Shown piece by piece: positions 1-9,015 of a stretch of DNA of 43,317 bases (positions are counted from its first letter, which is position 1; every line of letters starts with the position of its first letter). The stretch is from Rhodobacter sp. GTDB taxonomy: Bacteria; Pseudomonadota; Alphaproteobacteria; Rhodobacterales; Rhodobacteraceae. The DNA lies in contig JAPOUP010000119.1 in the NCBI GenBank assembly GCA_026708635.1, forward strand, positions 1 to 43,317, in the 5' to 3' direction. The translations under genes were made by a program, and so were the position numbers. The notes below the pieces were generated by a model that made no database searches, was not told the origin of the DNA, and saw only the letters and a program-made list of their open reading frames with translations.

Positions 1-39
1 CAACGCGATTCCGGGATCCGATGTCTCTCAAACCAGTTA

Positions 40-55
40 CCCCCCCCCCCCCCCC
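40..55. repeat. Run of 16 cytosines
   Basis: A homopolymer of 16 C bases. Nothing next to it looks like a phase-variable gene: the nearest candidate reading frame starts at 140. It may be a genuine slippery tract or a length error from sequencing or assembly. Confidence 0.9.
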
Positions 56-139
56 GCACGCGCGGTTCCATAATCCTCCCCGGAATGAATGGTTACAGGC
101 GGGCCGCCCCTTTCTCGATAACGAATCCGGGTCTATATT

Positions 140-310
140 GTGATCGTGGAAGACGCGCCGGACATTCACGAACTGGACCGGCGCATCGCCGTGCCGGAGG
201 AACGCATGAAGACCATGCAGGCCGAATATCGCGCTGACATGGCGCGTCTTGCCGAAGACATGGCGAAGCGTTACGCGGCCCGCTCGGAACGGGATGCGAA
301 CGCGCGATAG
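140..310 (+). pseudogene. Small coiled-coil protein cut by an in-frame TAG
   Basis: From a GTG at 140 (or 146) a 56-residue highly charged sequence (DIHELDRRIAV, then KTMQAEYRADMARLAEDMAKR) runs to a TAG at 308-310. It looks like the coiled-coil stalk of small alphaproteobacterial membrane proteins. Directly after the TAG, in the same frame, comes a hydrophobic stretch (TAIPIAAVAALITFAPDL) that could be the membrane anchor expected for such proteins. The simplest reading is a nonsense-mutated small membrane protein. It may also be translated only as the soluble 56-residue form. No clear Shine-Dalgarno sequence was seen. Function unknown. Confidence 0.4.
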
Positions 311-639
311 CGGCAGACGGCCATCCCTATCGCAGCCGTCGCCGCCCTGATCACCTTCGCGCCCGACTTGCAGCGAATAGCCGCCGGTCTCCAGGCGGAA
401 CTTCCGGGCGGCGCCAGTGAGCGATCGCCCCGCAGGCAAGGTACATTCGGCGGATACCGGCGGCTCCAGCCCGGCGCCTGCATGGCAACACCCTTTGCCG
501 GATCGACCTTCAGGATCCCGAAGGCGCGTTTCCGCGTTTCGTTGGGTTTCGCCGGCATGGGGACGGCGTGCTCCGGGCTGGCGGGCAGCGTGACCGCGCC
601 CAGCGCCAGCGCCGCCAGACCGTCGAGCAGGGTGCGCAT
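271..639 (-). CDS. Possible small exported protein, doubtful
   Basis: An ATG at 639 opens a frame of about 122 residues. It begins with a signal-peptide-like segment (MRTLLDGLAALALGAVTLPA) followed by a basic, proline-rich region (PMPAKPNETRKRAFGILKVD). Third codon positions in the first 70 codons are mostly G or C, as in true genes here. The last 40 codons are antisense to the coiled-coil/membrane fragment at 140-420 and look like shadow translation. If real, the gene is probably frameshifted or truncated near 420. No family is recognised. Confidence 0.25.
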   Translation of the reverse strand: MRTLLDGLAALALGAVTLPASPEHAVPMPAKPNETRKRAFGILKVDPAKGVAMQAPGWSRRYPPNVPCLRGDRSLAPPGSSAWRPAAIRCKSGAKVIRAATAAIGMAVCRYRAFASRSERAA

Positions 640-784
640 GCATAGGAACACGTGGGCGAGAGGTCTCCGGGACAAGGGCGGGATTGACCGGCGTTCTCAA
701 GACGCCGAACGGAGTCACCCGGTCGGTGTCGGTGGCATCACGGGCGGGAAGAATACCAAGAGAACCGAAGGGATTCCGATTGCC

Positions 785-1687
785 TCACTCCCGGCCCGGG
801 TTGGGGAAATCCGGCGTTTCCATGGCCGGCCGACCCCTTTGGAAAAGAATCTCGCTCATCGCCGCGATCACGATAAGCACCGCACCGGACAGCTGCATCG
901 CGCCGAATGGCTCGTCCAGCAGGATGGCGCTGGAGGCCACTCCGGAGACGATCTCCACGGTGAGAAGGAAGGTAAGCGTCGTTGGAGCGAGACGCCGGGC
1001 GCTCCAGAGTGTCATCATCATGATCGGCAGCACGTAAACCACGCCGGTACCGATGCCAACCGGCATCGCCAGGCCCAACTCGCGTCCGGAGTCCGGCAAC
1101 CCCGACGCCCAGGCGAACGGCACCGCGGCGAGAACGGCGAAGAACGCCGTCACCGTCGTCAGCGAGATCGTGTTCGTGGACCGGCCCGCGAAAGTGAGCG
1201 CCGCGCCAGCGGACCACGCCATGCCGGAGGCGAGCGACAGCAGGTCTCCCAAATTCAGCGAATCGATGCTGACCCTACCGCCCAGCACCAGGCAAGCGCC
1301 CGCGAGGGCGGCCGCCAGGGCCATGGTTGAGGTCCACCGCCAGGGCATTCCCAGAAACACGCGCTCCAGGATCTTGCTCCAGACCGGCGCGAGATAGAAC
1401 AGCAGCACCGCGCGCACGACATCCGTATGGTTCAGCGCCGTGGAATAGAAGGTAACCGCCAGCCCGATGAAAGCGGCGCCGGCGACCGCCCGGGCATCGA
1501 TCCGAAGCCGTATCCCGCGCAGGAGCACCCATGTCGCCGCCAGCAGGAACGCCCCCAGATTCATCACCAGCCCCGCCCAGGCGCCCTGAAGGCCAAGTGT
1601 CTCCAGATAACGAACCGGAATCCACCAGACACCCCAGAAGATCGCCGCAAAGGTCGCCAGCGCGGCGGGAGCCAGAACCGTGATCAA
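785..1687 (-). CDS. EamA/DMT-family membrane exporter
   Basis: A 300-residue, very hydrophobic protein with about ten predicted membrane helices in two repeats, the usual size and layout of EamA-type drug/metabolite transporters. The N-terminal repeat contains FWGVWWIPVRYLETLG. The second repeat contains SLASGMAWSAGAALTFAG, and near the end LLTVEIVSGVASSAILLDEP, the typical final EamA motif. It is the last gene of the minus-strand betaine operon; its ATG overlaps the stop of the upstream permease gene by 4 bp (ATGA), so the two are probably translationally coupled. The substrate cannot be read from sequence; export of a metabolite or amino acid linked to betaine metabolism is plausible. Confidence 0.85.
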   Translation of the reverse strand: MITVLAPAALATFAAIFWGVWWIPVRYLETLGLQGAWAGLVMNLGAFLLAATWVLLRGIRLRIDARAVAGAAFIGLAVTFYSTALNHTDVVRAVLLFYLAPVWSKILERVFLGMPWRWTSTMALAAALAGACLVLGGRVSIDSLNLGDLLSLASGMAWSAGAALTFAGRSTNTISLTTVTAFFAVLAAVPFAWASGLPDSGRELGLAMPVGIGTGVVYVLPIMMMTLWSARRLAPTTLTFLLTVEIVSGVASSAILLDEPFGAMQLSGAVLIVIAAMSEILFQRGRPAMETPDFPNPGRE

Positions 1688-3732
1688 AGCCCCAACGCCG
1701 TCCGGCGCCCCTCGGCGAACGCCTGAACGAGCCGGTCGCAGATCAGGGCGAGTATAGCCATCGCCGCTCCGGCGGAAACTCCCAGGCCGACATCGGCGGA
1801 GCCAAGCGCGAGGTAGATCGACTGCCCGAGCCCGGTCGTTCCGATGAGCGCCGCGATCACGAGCATCGCGAAGGCGTAGAGTATGGTCTGGTTCAGCCCC
1901 AGCAATACCGTCGGCGCGGCGTAGGGCGCGCGGACGTCACGCATGATCTGCCAGGGTGTAGCGCCACTGGCGACCGCGGCTTCCAGAAGTTCGGGCGGAG
2001 TCATCACGAGCCCGTGGCGCGTATACCGGATCATCGGCACGATCGCGTAGGCGCAAATGGCGAGAAACGCGCTGAATTCTCCGATCTGGAAAAACATCAG
2101 AACGGGAATCAGGAAAACGAACAGGGGAATCGTCTGAAGCATGTCACATACCAGCCGCACGACCCGCCAGATGGATGGCGCCACGGCGCACAGAAGCCCG
2201 ATGGCGCCTCCGACCACGGCGCAGGCGAACACCGCGGCGCCAGAAAGATAGAGTGACAGAAGCGCCCGTTCCCAGAGCCCGCTGACCAGTACCGTCGCCA
2301 GCAGCGCCACACAGAGGATCGCCAGTCTCCGTCCGCTCGCAACCCATGCCAGCGAAAACGTGGCGACAAGGACGAACGGCCAGGGCAGATTCGCTATCCC
2401 GGTTTCGATGATCCCGCTGCCGATGACAAGCAGCAGTCCGGACACCGCGCGGCCCGATAGCGCCAGACACGCGCCCGCCACAGCGGCCGCGGCGAACAGG
2501 CCGGCGCTCATCGTCGCGGTCCACTGGAAGCCCCAGGTGAACGGAAGCGCCGCTTCGTCCAAACCGATCCTCAGGGGAAGCAGCACATAGAACATCGCAC
2601 CGTTACGGAACTGGTTCAGAGCCTCTCCGTTGTTGGCGGTGAACTCTCCAAGCGCCCTGTCCACGCGCTCGGCCGCCGGATCGAGGAAAGTCAGCGTGGA
2701 GGGATCCGGAAGCCGGGCCTGGAATACCAGAACGACCAGCACGGAGAGGGCGACAATTCCATAAGCCACCCGCGGATCGCCGCGACGGCGCTCATGCGCC
2801 AGGGCGGCGCTCATCCGGTCTATGACGATGGCGAAGACGACGATCACCAGGCCCGCCATCAGCGCAAGGCCGAACTGGGCCTTTCGCATGGTCAGCAGCA
2901 CCTCCCAGCCAATGTCATTGAATCCCCCGATGACGGCGGCGATGATCACCATGGAAAGCGCGGCCATCAGACACTGGTTGACGCCGACCATGATCTGTCG
3001 GGCCGCCGAGGGAATCTCCACGAGCAGGAGTTGCTGGATCCTCGTTCCGCCGGACATGACCGCCGCCTCCCTGACCTCGGGATCAACGCGCTCGAGGCCG
3101 AGTATGACATTGCGCGCCATGGGAGGAGCGGCGTATATCGCGGACGCGATCATGCCTACGACCGGGCCAAACCCGAACAGCAGCAGCAACGGGGTCAGGT
3201 AAGCGAATGTCGGCACGGTCTGCATCACGTCAAGCGCCGCCTGAACGGAGGACTTGATCCGCGGGAACTCGTTTGCCGCCACCCCGATGACGCCGCCGAC
3301 CGCGAGCGCCAGGGGAACCGAGACGGCGACAAGGGCGAGCGTGTTCATGCTCTCGACCCAATAACCTGACAGCAGGACGAAACCGAGACCGCCGAGCCCC
3401 AGCGCCGCCATTGGCAGTCCGCCGAGATACCAGCCGATCGCGGTGGCGGTCCCGATCATCAGCGGCCATGGGGTCTGGCCCAGCGCCGCGTTGGCCCACA
3501 GCATCGGGTAGCCCAGAAGCCAGGAGAACCACCTCGCCGCCGGCTTGAGTCCAAGCAGTAGCCATTCAAGGAACGTTCCCGCCCAATCGGTCGCCGGTAA
3601 CGTCCAGTTCGCGGGAAAACGCGCAAGCCATGGCGCGACCGACTCCAGCGTCAGGCACAGCGCACCCGCCAGAAGTGCCGCCAATGCCGCCGGAACCGCT
3701 GGTGAACGCCCTGGAATCATAATCCGGGCCAC
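1684..3732 (-). CDS. Glycine betaine/proline-type ABC permease, tandem fused ProW
   Basis: The protein has 682 residues, about twice a normal ProW (280-350 aa), because two permease units are fused. Unit 1 has DVMQTVPTFAYLTP (168-181) followed by the ATPase-docking EAA-type loop around 217-241 (REAAVMSGGTRIQQLLLVEI). Unit 2 repeats both (DMLQTIPLFVFLIP, then VASGATPWQIMRDVRAPYA). The long periplasmic region between them may serve substrate transfer. One polypeptide can therefore supply both halves of the channel. The start is a GTG at 3732 or an ATG at 3720. The gene lies 30 bp after the ATPase gene and overlaps the EamA gene by 4 bp. Likely cargo is a quaternary amine such as betaine, choline or choline-O-sulfate. 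Confidence 0.9.
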   Translation of the reverse strand: MARIMIPGRSPAVPAALAALLAGALCLTLESVAPWLARFPANWTLPATDWAGTFLEWLLLGLKPAARWFSWLLGYPMLWANAALGQTPWPLMIGTATAIGWYLGGLPMAALGLGGLGFVLLSGYWVESMNTLALVAVSVPLALAVGGVIGVAANEFPRIKSSVQAALDVMQTVPTFAYLTPLLLLFGFGPVVGMIASAIYAAPPMARNVILGLERVDPEVREAAVMSGGTRIQQLLLVEIPSAARQIMVGVNQCLMAALSMVIIAAVIGGFNDIGWEVLLTMRKAQFGLALMAGLVIVVFAIVIDRMSAALAHERRRGDPRVAYGIVALSVLVVLVFQARLPDPSTLTFLDPAAERVDRALGEFTANNGEALNQFRNGAMFYVLLPLRIGLDEAALPFTWGFQWTATMSAGLFAAAAVAGACLALSGRAVSGLLLVIGSGIIETGIANLPWPFVLVATFSLAWVASGRRLAILCVALLATVLVSGLWERALLSLYLSGAAVFACAVVGGAIGLLCAVAPSIWRVVRLVCDMLQTIPLFVFLIPVLMFFQIGEFSAFLAICAYAIVPMIRYTRHGLVMTPPELLEAAVASGATPWQIMRDVRAPYAAPTVLLGLNQTILYAFAMLVIAALIGTTGLGQSIYLALGSADVGLGVSAGAAMAILALICDRLVQAFAEGRRTALGL

Positions 3733-3762
3733 CCCGCGGTCATTCAGCGAGCCCTCCGGCCC

Positions 3763-4836
3763 TCATGACTCCTCCACCTGCAGCGAGGAGGCGAGATCGG
3801 CGGGATGCACCATTCCAATAACCGCTCCGTCATCGTCAAGGACCGGCACCGGATCGTAAAGCGACATGCAGGACGCCAACGCCGTCTCCAACGTCATGTC
3901 GGCCCGCAGCCCCGGGCCCCCGCATTCCCCCATCTCACCTTCCGTGCGCATGATCGAGCCAACCTTGGCGTGCCGACCCCTCGCGACATCCCTTGAGAAC
4001 TGACTGACATATCCGTCGACCGGCCTGAGAACGATTTCCGTTGGTGTCCCGATCTGCACGATCTCTCCGTCCCGCATGATCGCGATCCGGTCGGCGAGCT
4101 TCAGCGCCTCGGCGATGTCATGGGTTATGAAGACGATCGTCGTGTTGAGCCGGGTCCGGATTTCCAGAAATTCGTCCTGCAGCTGTCGCCGGATCAGGGG
4201 ATCAAGCGCGGAGAACGGCTCGTCCAGGAACCAGACCGTGCAGTCTCCGGCCAACGACCGGGCGATCCCGACCCTCTGTCGCTGTCCGCCGGAAAGCTCA
4301 CGCGGATAGGCCCGCTCCCGACCGTCCAGCCCCACCATTTCGATGATCGGCATCACCTTCTCGTGGCGGGCGCGGCGCGCCATTCCCCCCACCTTCAGCG
4401 GAAAGGCCACGTTATCCAGCACCGTCATGTGGGGAAACAGCCCGAAATGCTGGAACACCATGCCCATCCTGGAACGGCGGAGCTCCGTCATCCGCGCCTT
4501 CGAAGCGGCGAGGATATCCTCTCCCTCGATTTCGACACTACCCGCGGTTGGCTCCACCAAACGCGAGATACAGCGGACCAGCGTCGATTTGCCGGAGCCC
4601 GAAAGTCCCATGATCACGAAAAGCTCGCCGGGCGCGACATCGAAACTCACTCCGCGCACGGCGGGATTCAGCCCCTTCTCCAGAAGCCGTCCCGCTATGT
4701 CAGCGCTGGATCCACCCAACGCCACCTCATCGGGCAACGCCACCGTCGCGTTGGCCCCGAATACCTGCCAGAGTCCACCGGCCCGCACCGTCGGCCCGCT
4801 GGAAGCGCCGTCCCGCGGCATCGCGGCTCCCGTCAC
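3763..4836 (-). CDS. Glycine betaine/proline-type ABC ATPase (ProV-like)
   Basis: A 357-residue cytoplasmic ATPase that powers the adjacent fused permease. Walker A is GLSGSGKST (77-85), the ABC signature is LSGGQRQRVGIARSLA, and Walker B is VWFLDEPFSALDP followed by the switch His in FITHDIAEALK. The 60-residue segment before Walker A is typical of ProV/OpuAA proteins. The tail after residue 280 (EGEMGECGG ... VPVLDDDGAVIGMVHPADLA) resembles a short CBS-type region; in this family such domains sense ionic strength. The start is an ATG at 4836, with another at 4821. It lies between the binding-protein and permease genes of the same operon. Confidence 0.92.
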   Translation of the reverse strand: MTGAAMPRDGASSGPTVRAGGLWQVFGANATVALPDEVALGGSSADIAGRLLEKGLNPAVRGVSFDVAPGELFVIMGLSGSGKSTLVRCISRLVEPTAGSVEIEGEDILAASKARMTELRRSRMGMVFQHFGLFPHMTVLDNVAFPLKVGGMARRARHEKVMPIIEMVGLDGRERAYPRELSGGQRQRVGIARSLAGDCTVWFLDEPFSALDPLIRRQLQDEFLEIRTRLNTTIVFITHDIAEALKLADRIAIMRDGEIVQIGTPTEIVLRPVDGYVSQFSRDVARGRHAKVGSIMRTEGEMGECGGPGLRADMTLETALASCMSLYDPVPVLDDDGAVIGMVHPADLASSLQVEES

Positions 4837-4863
4837 CGCGGCCGGCCCGTTCCGCCGAAGACC

Positions 4864-4920
4864 CGCCCGCCTGCGCGGCGGGCCAGGCCCCCACCCGGCC
4901 CCTGAACCCGGGCTGGGTTC
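4864..4920 (-). promoter_or_regulatory. Two hairpins between binding-protein and ATPase genes
   Basis: In the 109 bp between the binding-protein stop and the ATPase start there are two inverted repeats. The first has arms GCCCGCC (4865-4871) and GGCGGGC (4877-4883) around a 5-base loop. The second has arms GAACCC (4904-4909) and GGGTTC (4915-4920), also with a 5-base loop. Neither is followed by a T run. Such hairpins after a binding-protein gene often protect its transcript or partly stop transcription, giving more binding protein than permease. This role is inferred from position. Confidence 0.5.
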
Positions 4921-4945
4921 AAGGGAATCGGCCCGTTTCCGCGGG

Positions 4946-5911
4946 TCAGTTCAGCGCCGCGTCCACCACAGGCCGCCACTTGTCACCGTTAGCCGCCATC
5001 CATGAGGCGACGACCTCCTCGACGGAACCGCCGTCCACGTCCACGGCACCCATCATCGGCTGCTGGTCCTCGACGGAAAGAGTGTAGTTCGAGAGTATCT
5101 CGAAAGCGGCCGGCCACTTCTCCCGCATGCCGGACCACGCGGCCTTGAATATACGGCTCGGCGCGAAGTCACAGTCATTCACGGCGTCAGGGTTCGGCCC
5201 CCATGCCGGATCCTCGAAACAGGCGTCCTCGCCGACCGGAAGGTCCACGAACCGAACGTCGTAAGCCGACATCGCCCAATGGGGTTGCCAGAACACGATC
5301 AGCAGCGGTGACTCCCGCTCCGTGGAGGCGCGCAGTTCCGCGATAAGCGCTCCTTCCGACCCCGCCGGGACGGCCCTGAACGGAAGGGCAAGCCCCGTCA
5401 TACGGTCGGCGCCCGGCGTACCCCAGTCAGCGGGATAATCGACCAGACGGCCCATCGGCAGGGTTTCGGCGGTGGCGAACCGCGACGCGCAGTCCGCGAG
5501 CGCCTCCCAGGCCGGAAGCCCGGGACAGATTTCCGCCACGTGGGATGGATAGGCGATACCTTCCCTGGCCTCGAGTTCCAGGTCGCCGAGTTCGACCACA
5601 CCGCCGGCCTCAAGCTTTCTCCCGTAGTCGTCCGACACATTGGAGGACCAGATCTCCAGGGCCGCGTGAATTTCGCCGTCCGCTATCGCCTGATACATGT
5701 TCATGTAACCGGCGGTGACGTATTCCACCCTGTAGCCCGCGGCTTCGAGCATGGACCCCCCGACATGGGTCGACACGTGCTGGCCGGTCCACTCGTTGAT
5801 CGCCAGGCGGATGGGTTCGTCCACCGCTCCCAGTTCCGCCGCCTGGGCGCCCTCCGGGACATTGCCGGCGGCAAGCGCGACCGCGGCGGCGCCAGTCAGG
5901 AACAGCTTCAT
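4946..5911 (-). CDS. Glycine betaine/choline-type periplasmic binding protein (OpuAC/ProX family)
   Basis: A 321-residue exported protein with a signal peptide (MKLFLTGAAAVALAAGN, cleavage near AQA-AE). The mature part has the OpuAC features: LAINEWTGQHV near the start, a tyrosine-rich TAGYMNMYQAI, ALEIWSSN, and FWQPHWAMSAYDVRFVDLP. The aromatic residues in these blocks would form the box that holds a trimethylammonium group. A good ribosome site (GGGAGA) lies 7 bases before the ATG. It is the first gene of the four-gene minus-strand operon and is divergent from the choline-sulfatase gene. Glycine betaine, choline or choline-O-sulfate are all possible ligands; sequence alone does not decide. 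Confidence 0.9.
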   Translation of the reverse strand: MKLFLTGAAAVALAAGNVPEGAQAAELGAVDEPIRLAINEWTGQHVSTHVGGSMLEAAGYRVEYVTAGYMNMYQAIADGEIHAALEIWSSNVSDDYGRKLEAGGVVELGDLELEAREGIAYPSHVAEICPGLPAWEALADCASRFATAETLPMGRLVDYPADWGTPGADRMTGLALPFRAVPAGSEGALIAELRASTERESPLLIVFWQPHWAMSAYDVRFVDLPVGEDACFEDPAWGPNPDAVNDCDFAPSRIFKAAWSGMREKWPAAFEILSNYTLSVEDQQPMMGAVDVDGGSVEEVVASWMAANGDKWRPVVDAALN

Positions 5912-6393
5912 GTCAATTCTCCCGGTTACCTATCGTTCCGATTGGAGACTAGCGGGTATTATACCGCTTTGTAACCCACCAAAATCATTGACCTCGGCAT
6001 TTCAGCGAAGTTACGGATAAGGTGGACTTGACCCTCTTCACGATTTGATGGAGCGTCCCCTCACCACCTCAAAGCAACGGGAAAGGCCCGGATGCCGTCA
6101 GCCAGCGATCTTTCCGAAACCGGGTGCGACCCCGATCCCCGTCGCTCCCGTTCCCCCGGTTCCCGTATCCGAACCGTCCCGGAATCTCATGGCACCGGTA
6201 TGCGGGCGACCGTCGCGCGCGGATCGGGATCATGCCGGAGTGACGGTAGATACCGTCGCGGCCCCGCGCGACCCGGCGTCAACCCCGGGACCGGTCTCCG
6301 GGGCCGGCCCGACGGATCCTTCCACCGTCGGGTGGCCCGGCAAAACCACGGGTTCCCTTCCCGAACCGAAACCAAATCCAACGGTGTCGTCAG
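5912..6393. other. Divergent intergenic region between ABC operon and betC
   Basis: These 482 bp separate the divergent binding-protein and choline-sulfatase genes and must hold both promoters. A consensus TATAAT for the minus strand is present at 5958-5963, about 47 bp before the binding-protein ATG, but no good -35 element was recognised. From about 6110 to 6330 the sequence is C-rich and low in complexity. No gene was found here, and no divergent regulator such as betI lies in the gap. Confidence 0.6.
5958..5963 (-). promoter_or_regulatory. Possible -10 element of the betaine ABC operon
   Basis: On the minus strand the sequence reads TATAAT inside the imperfect palindrome AGCGGTATAATACCCGCT (5951-5968). 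Its position 40-50 bases before the binding-protein start suits a promoter, and the partial symmetry could be an operator. The -35 element is poor, so this is a candidate only. Confidence 0.3.
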
Positions 6394-7917
6394 ATGTCAA
6401 ATCCACCCAACATAGTCCTCATCATGGCCGACCAACTCGCGCCGCAGTTCACCGGCGTGTATGGCAATCCCCTGGTCCGGACCCCGCATATGGAAGCGCT
6501 CGCCGGGAACGGAACGCGCTTTGACTACGCCTATTGCAACTCACCGCTATGCGCGCCTTCCCGCGCAAGCTTCATGACCGGGCGGCTGCCGACCCGGATC
6601 GAAGCCTACGACAATGGCAGCGAGTTCGCGCCGTCGACCCCCACTTTCGCCCATTACCTGCGCACGATGGGCTACAGCACATGCCTTTCGGGCAAGATGC
6701 ATTTCGTGGGCCCCGACCAGCTCCATGGTTTCGAGGAGCGCCTGACCACCGACATCTACCCCGCCGATCACGCCTGGACGCCTGACTGGGAACGTCCCGA
6801 CGAGCGGGTCGCGAAATGGTACCACAATATGGACGCGGTGCGGCAGGCCGGTGTCGCGGCCACGACGTTTCAGTTCGAATACGACGAGGAAACGGCGTTC
6901 CTGGCGCGCCGCCGGATATTCGAATACGCGATGGACGGAACGGCCCCGTTCGCGATGGCGGTCAGCTTCATCCATCCGCATGACCCCTATGTCACCCGCC
7001 CTGAATGGTGGGATCTGTACGATCACGACTCGATCGATCTCCCGACAATCGGCCCGGCGGATGACCCGCACAGCAGAAGGCTGGCGCGGGGAATCGGTAT
7101 GGAGTCCGACCCGGTCACCGACGGGCAGATTCGTGACGCGCGGCACGCCTATTACGCGAACGTAAGCTATTTTGACTCCCTGGTCGGAAGAACCGTCCAG
7201 GCTCTCCGGGAGGCCGATCTGCTCGACAGCACCGTCGTTATCGTGACCGCCGATCACGGTGACATGCTCGGCGAGCGCGGTCTCTGGTACAAGATGAACC
7301 TGTTCGAGCACTCCGCCCGCGTTCCATTGGTCATCCATGGCCCGGGGGTGAAGCGGCAGACGGTCACCGAGCCGGTATCGCTGGTAGACCTGCTGCCGAC
7401 GTTTCTGGACATCGCCGCCTCGCGGGGGCGCGCGCGGCCCGACCGCGGTTCCGACCTCGACGGCAGGTCACTCTGGCCCCTGGCGCTCGGCCGGCCCGAT
7501 CCGGACCGGACCGTTCTGGCGGAGTATTGCGCCGAAATCGCAAGCCATCCCATGCTTATGGTCCGGCGGGGAGAGTTCAAGTACATCCACTGCGACGAGG
7601 ATCCGCCACTGCTCTACAATGTCGTGGCCGATCCCGCGGAACTGACCAACCTGGCGGAGGATCCGGGACATCGGGATATCGCCGACGGCTTTGCCTCCGA
7701 AATCGCGCGTCGCTGGGACTGCCGCGCCATCCGCGAGCGGATCGTCTCCTCGCAGAAACATAGGCAGATCGTTCACGCGGCGATGGAGCGGGGCGCTCCG
7801 ACAAGCTGGGATTACAGCCCACCCCGAGACGCGTCGCAGGAATTCGTGCGCAATACGGTCTCCTGGGACGACGTGCTGCACCGAATGCAGTATCCGGCCC
7901 CGGAGGACGGAAAATAA
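6394..7917 (+). CDS. betC: Choline-sulfatase
   Basis: A 507-residue cytoplasmic type I sulfatase that splits choline-O-sulfate into choline and sulfate; rhizobial BetC is about the same length. The motif C-A-P-S-R at 53-57 carries the Cys that is matured to formylglycine. Metal ligands are visible in IMADQ (10-14) and TADHGDMLG (D287, H288). The C-terminal 100 residues, ending in SWDDVLHRMQYP, match the extra domain particular to choline-sulfatases and argue against a generic arylsulfatase. There is no signal peptide and no clear Shine-Dalgarno sequence. It is divergent from the betaine-type ABC operon, which suggests that uptake and hydrolysis of choline-sulfate are joined. betA and betB are absent from the window. 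Confidence 0.92.
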   Translation: MSNPPNIVLIMADQLAPQFTGVYGNPLVRTPHMEALAGNGTRFDYAYCNSPLCAPSRASFMTGRLPTRIEAYDNGSEFAPSTPTFAHYLRTMGYSTCLSGKMHFVGPDQLHGFEERLTTDIYPADHAWTPDWERPDERVAKWYHNMDAVRQAGVAATTFQFEYDEETAFLARRRIFEYAMDGTAPFAMAVSFIHPHDPYVTRPEWWDLYDHDSIDLPTIGPADDPHSRRLARGIGMESDPVTDGQIRDARHAYYANVSYFDSLVGRTVQALREADLLDSTVVIVTADHGDMLGERGLWYKMNLFEHSARVPLVIHGPGVKRQTVTEPVSLVDLLPTFLDIAASRGRARPDRGSDLDGRSLWPLALGRPDPDRTVLAEYCAEIASHPMLMVRRGEFKYIHCDEDPPLLYNVVADPAELTNLAEDPGHRDIADGFASEIARRWDCRAIRERIVSSQKHRQIVHAAMERGAPTSWDYSPPRDASQEFVRNTVSWDDVLHRMQYPAPEDGK

Positions 7918-8292
7918 CCGCGCGAACGGATGACCCGGCCGCGCCGGTGACGGACGGGTGCGGTGGAGTCTGACACGCAGGCGATCCCGGGCTGCGGTAG
8001 GATGGCCTGAGGGTTCAATCGGTTATCCCGTCGGGACCGCTCGAGGCCGTCACCGTCGGCGCCGTGATGCCCCGCAAGATTCCGGCGTGACGCACGGGAC
8101 GGGTCGGCGCGGACTGCCCGCGGCGGATAGGGTTCCATCGCGTGGTCACGGCCGGTTACGTCAGGGAACGCAAGCTCCGGCCCGGCGGCGCATACCGAGC
8201 GGGATTCCGGCAATATAATAACGTCCGGAAACCTGGAGGGACCGTCACGGGATCGCCAGCCGTCCGGACGCCCGGACACGTCGGTGACCCGC
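7918..8292. other. Intergenic gap after betC
   Basis: These 375 bp hold no convincing gene. A small GC hairpin (CCGGC, 3-base loop, GCCGG) at 7935-7947, 18 bp after the betC stop, could end transcription weakly. The frames that are open here look like shadow translation rich in Arg and Pro. Confidence 0.5.
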
Positions 8293-9015
8293 TCATGGCT
8301 CGATCCTGCCACCATCCCATGCGAAGCAATGGCCACTGTCCGCGGGCGTCAGCCGATCCAGAACCTCCAGCATCCGCCTCGCCGAGTATTCGGGCGAAAA
8401 CAACCGCGATTCCGGCACGTTTCCCTGGAACGGTCTGGAAAGACCGCTGTCGACCGTGCCGGGATGCAGTCCGACCACGACCGCCTCACGGCGGCGTCTG
8501 GCCGTCTCGATCGCGATGTTTCGGATCACCATGTTCAGCGCCGCCTTGGAGGCGCGATAGGCGTACCAGCCGCCAAGGCGATTGTCCGAGACGCTACCGA
8601 CACGCGCCGTCAGCGCGGCGAACGTGGCGCGGCCGTCCCTCCGCAGCCGCGGAATGAAATACTTGGCGATCATCGCGGGCAGCGCCGCGTTCACCTCGAA
8701 TAGACGCCTGAACCCTTCATACGAAAGATCGCGCAGGGACTTTTCCGGCATGACGCCCGCATCGTGGAGCAGGCCCGTCGCCACGATCACGAGGTCAAGC
8801 GGTCCCCGCTCCGCCGCGATAGCGGACGCGGCCTCCAGAGCGCTCTCATCCAGATAGTCGAGCCCGCGCGCGACGACGTTGTCATACGGAAAATCCATGC
8901 GCTTCCGGGAAAGGGCGTGAACGGTGCACTCGGGACGGGAAGCGGCGAGGCGGGCCGTCAACGCATTGCCAATCGCGCCGGAACTCCCGATAACCACCAT
9001 GTTCCCACCCGGCAT
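8293..9015 (-). CDS. Short-chain dehydrogenase/reductase (CsgA/C-factor-like)
   Basis: A 240-residue Rossmann-fold oxidoreductase. The cofactor loop is GSSGAIG near the N-terminus, LVIVATGLLHD forms the strand-4 motif, and WYAYRASKAALNM contains the catalytic Tyr and Lys. The compact form without a large substrate loop resembles the C-factor (CsgA) subgroup, whose physiological substrates are mostly unknown. The ATG at 9015 is chosen because GGGAGG lies just upstream; the frame also contains an ATG at 9000. It stands alone between two gaps, so context gives no clue to its substrate. Confidence 0.85.
   Translation of the reverse strand: MPGGNMVVIGSSGAIGNALTARLAASRPECTVHALSRKRMDFPYDNVVARGLDYLDESALEAASAIAAERGPLDLVIVATGLLHDAGVMPEKSLRDLSYEGFRRLFEVNAALPAMIAKYFIPRLRRDGRATFAALTARVGSVSDNRLGGWYAYRASKAALNMVIRNIAIETARRRREAVVVGLHPGTVDSGLSRPFQGNVPESRLFSPEYSARRMLEVLDRLTPADSGHCFAWDGGRIEP

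Noticed and set aside
368..1330. Long plus-strand frame of 320 codons
   Set aside because: It is antisense to the EamA gene over half its length and is rich in Arg, Gly and His, typical of a shadow; only its first codons may belong to the small coiled-coil gene.
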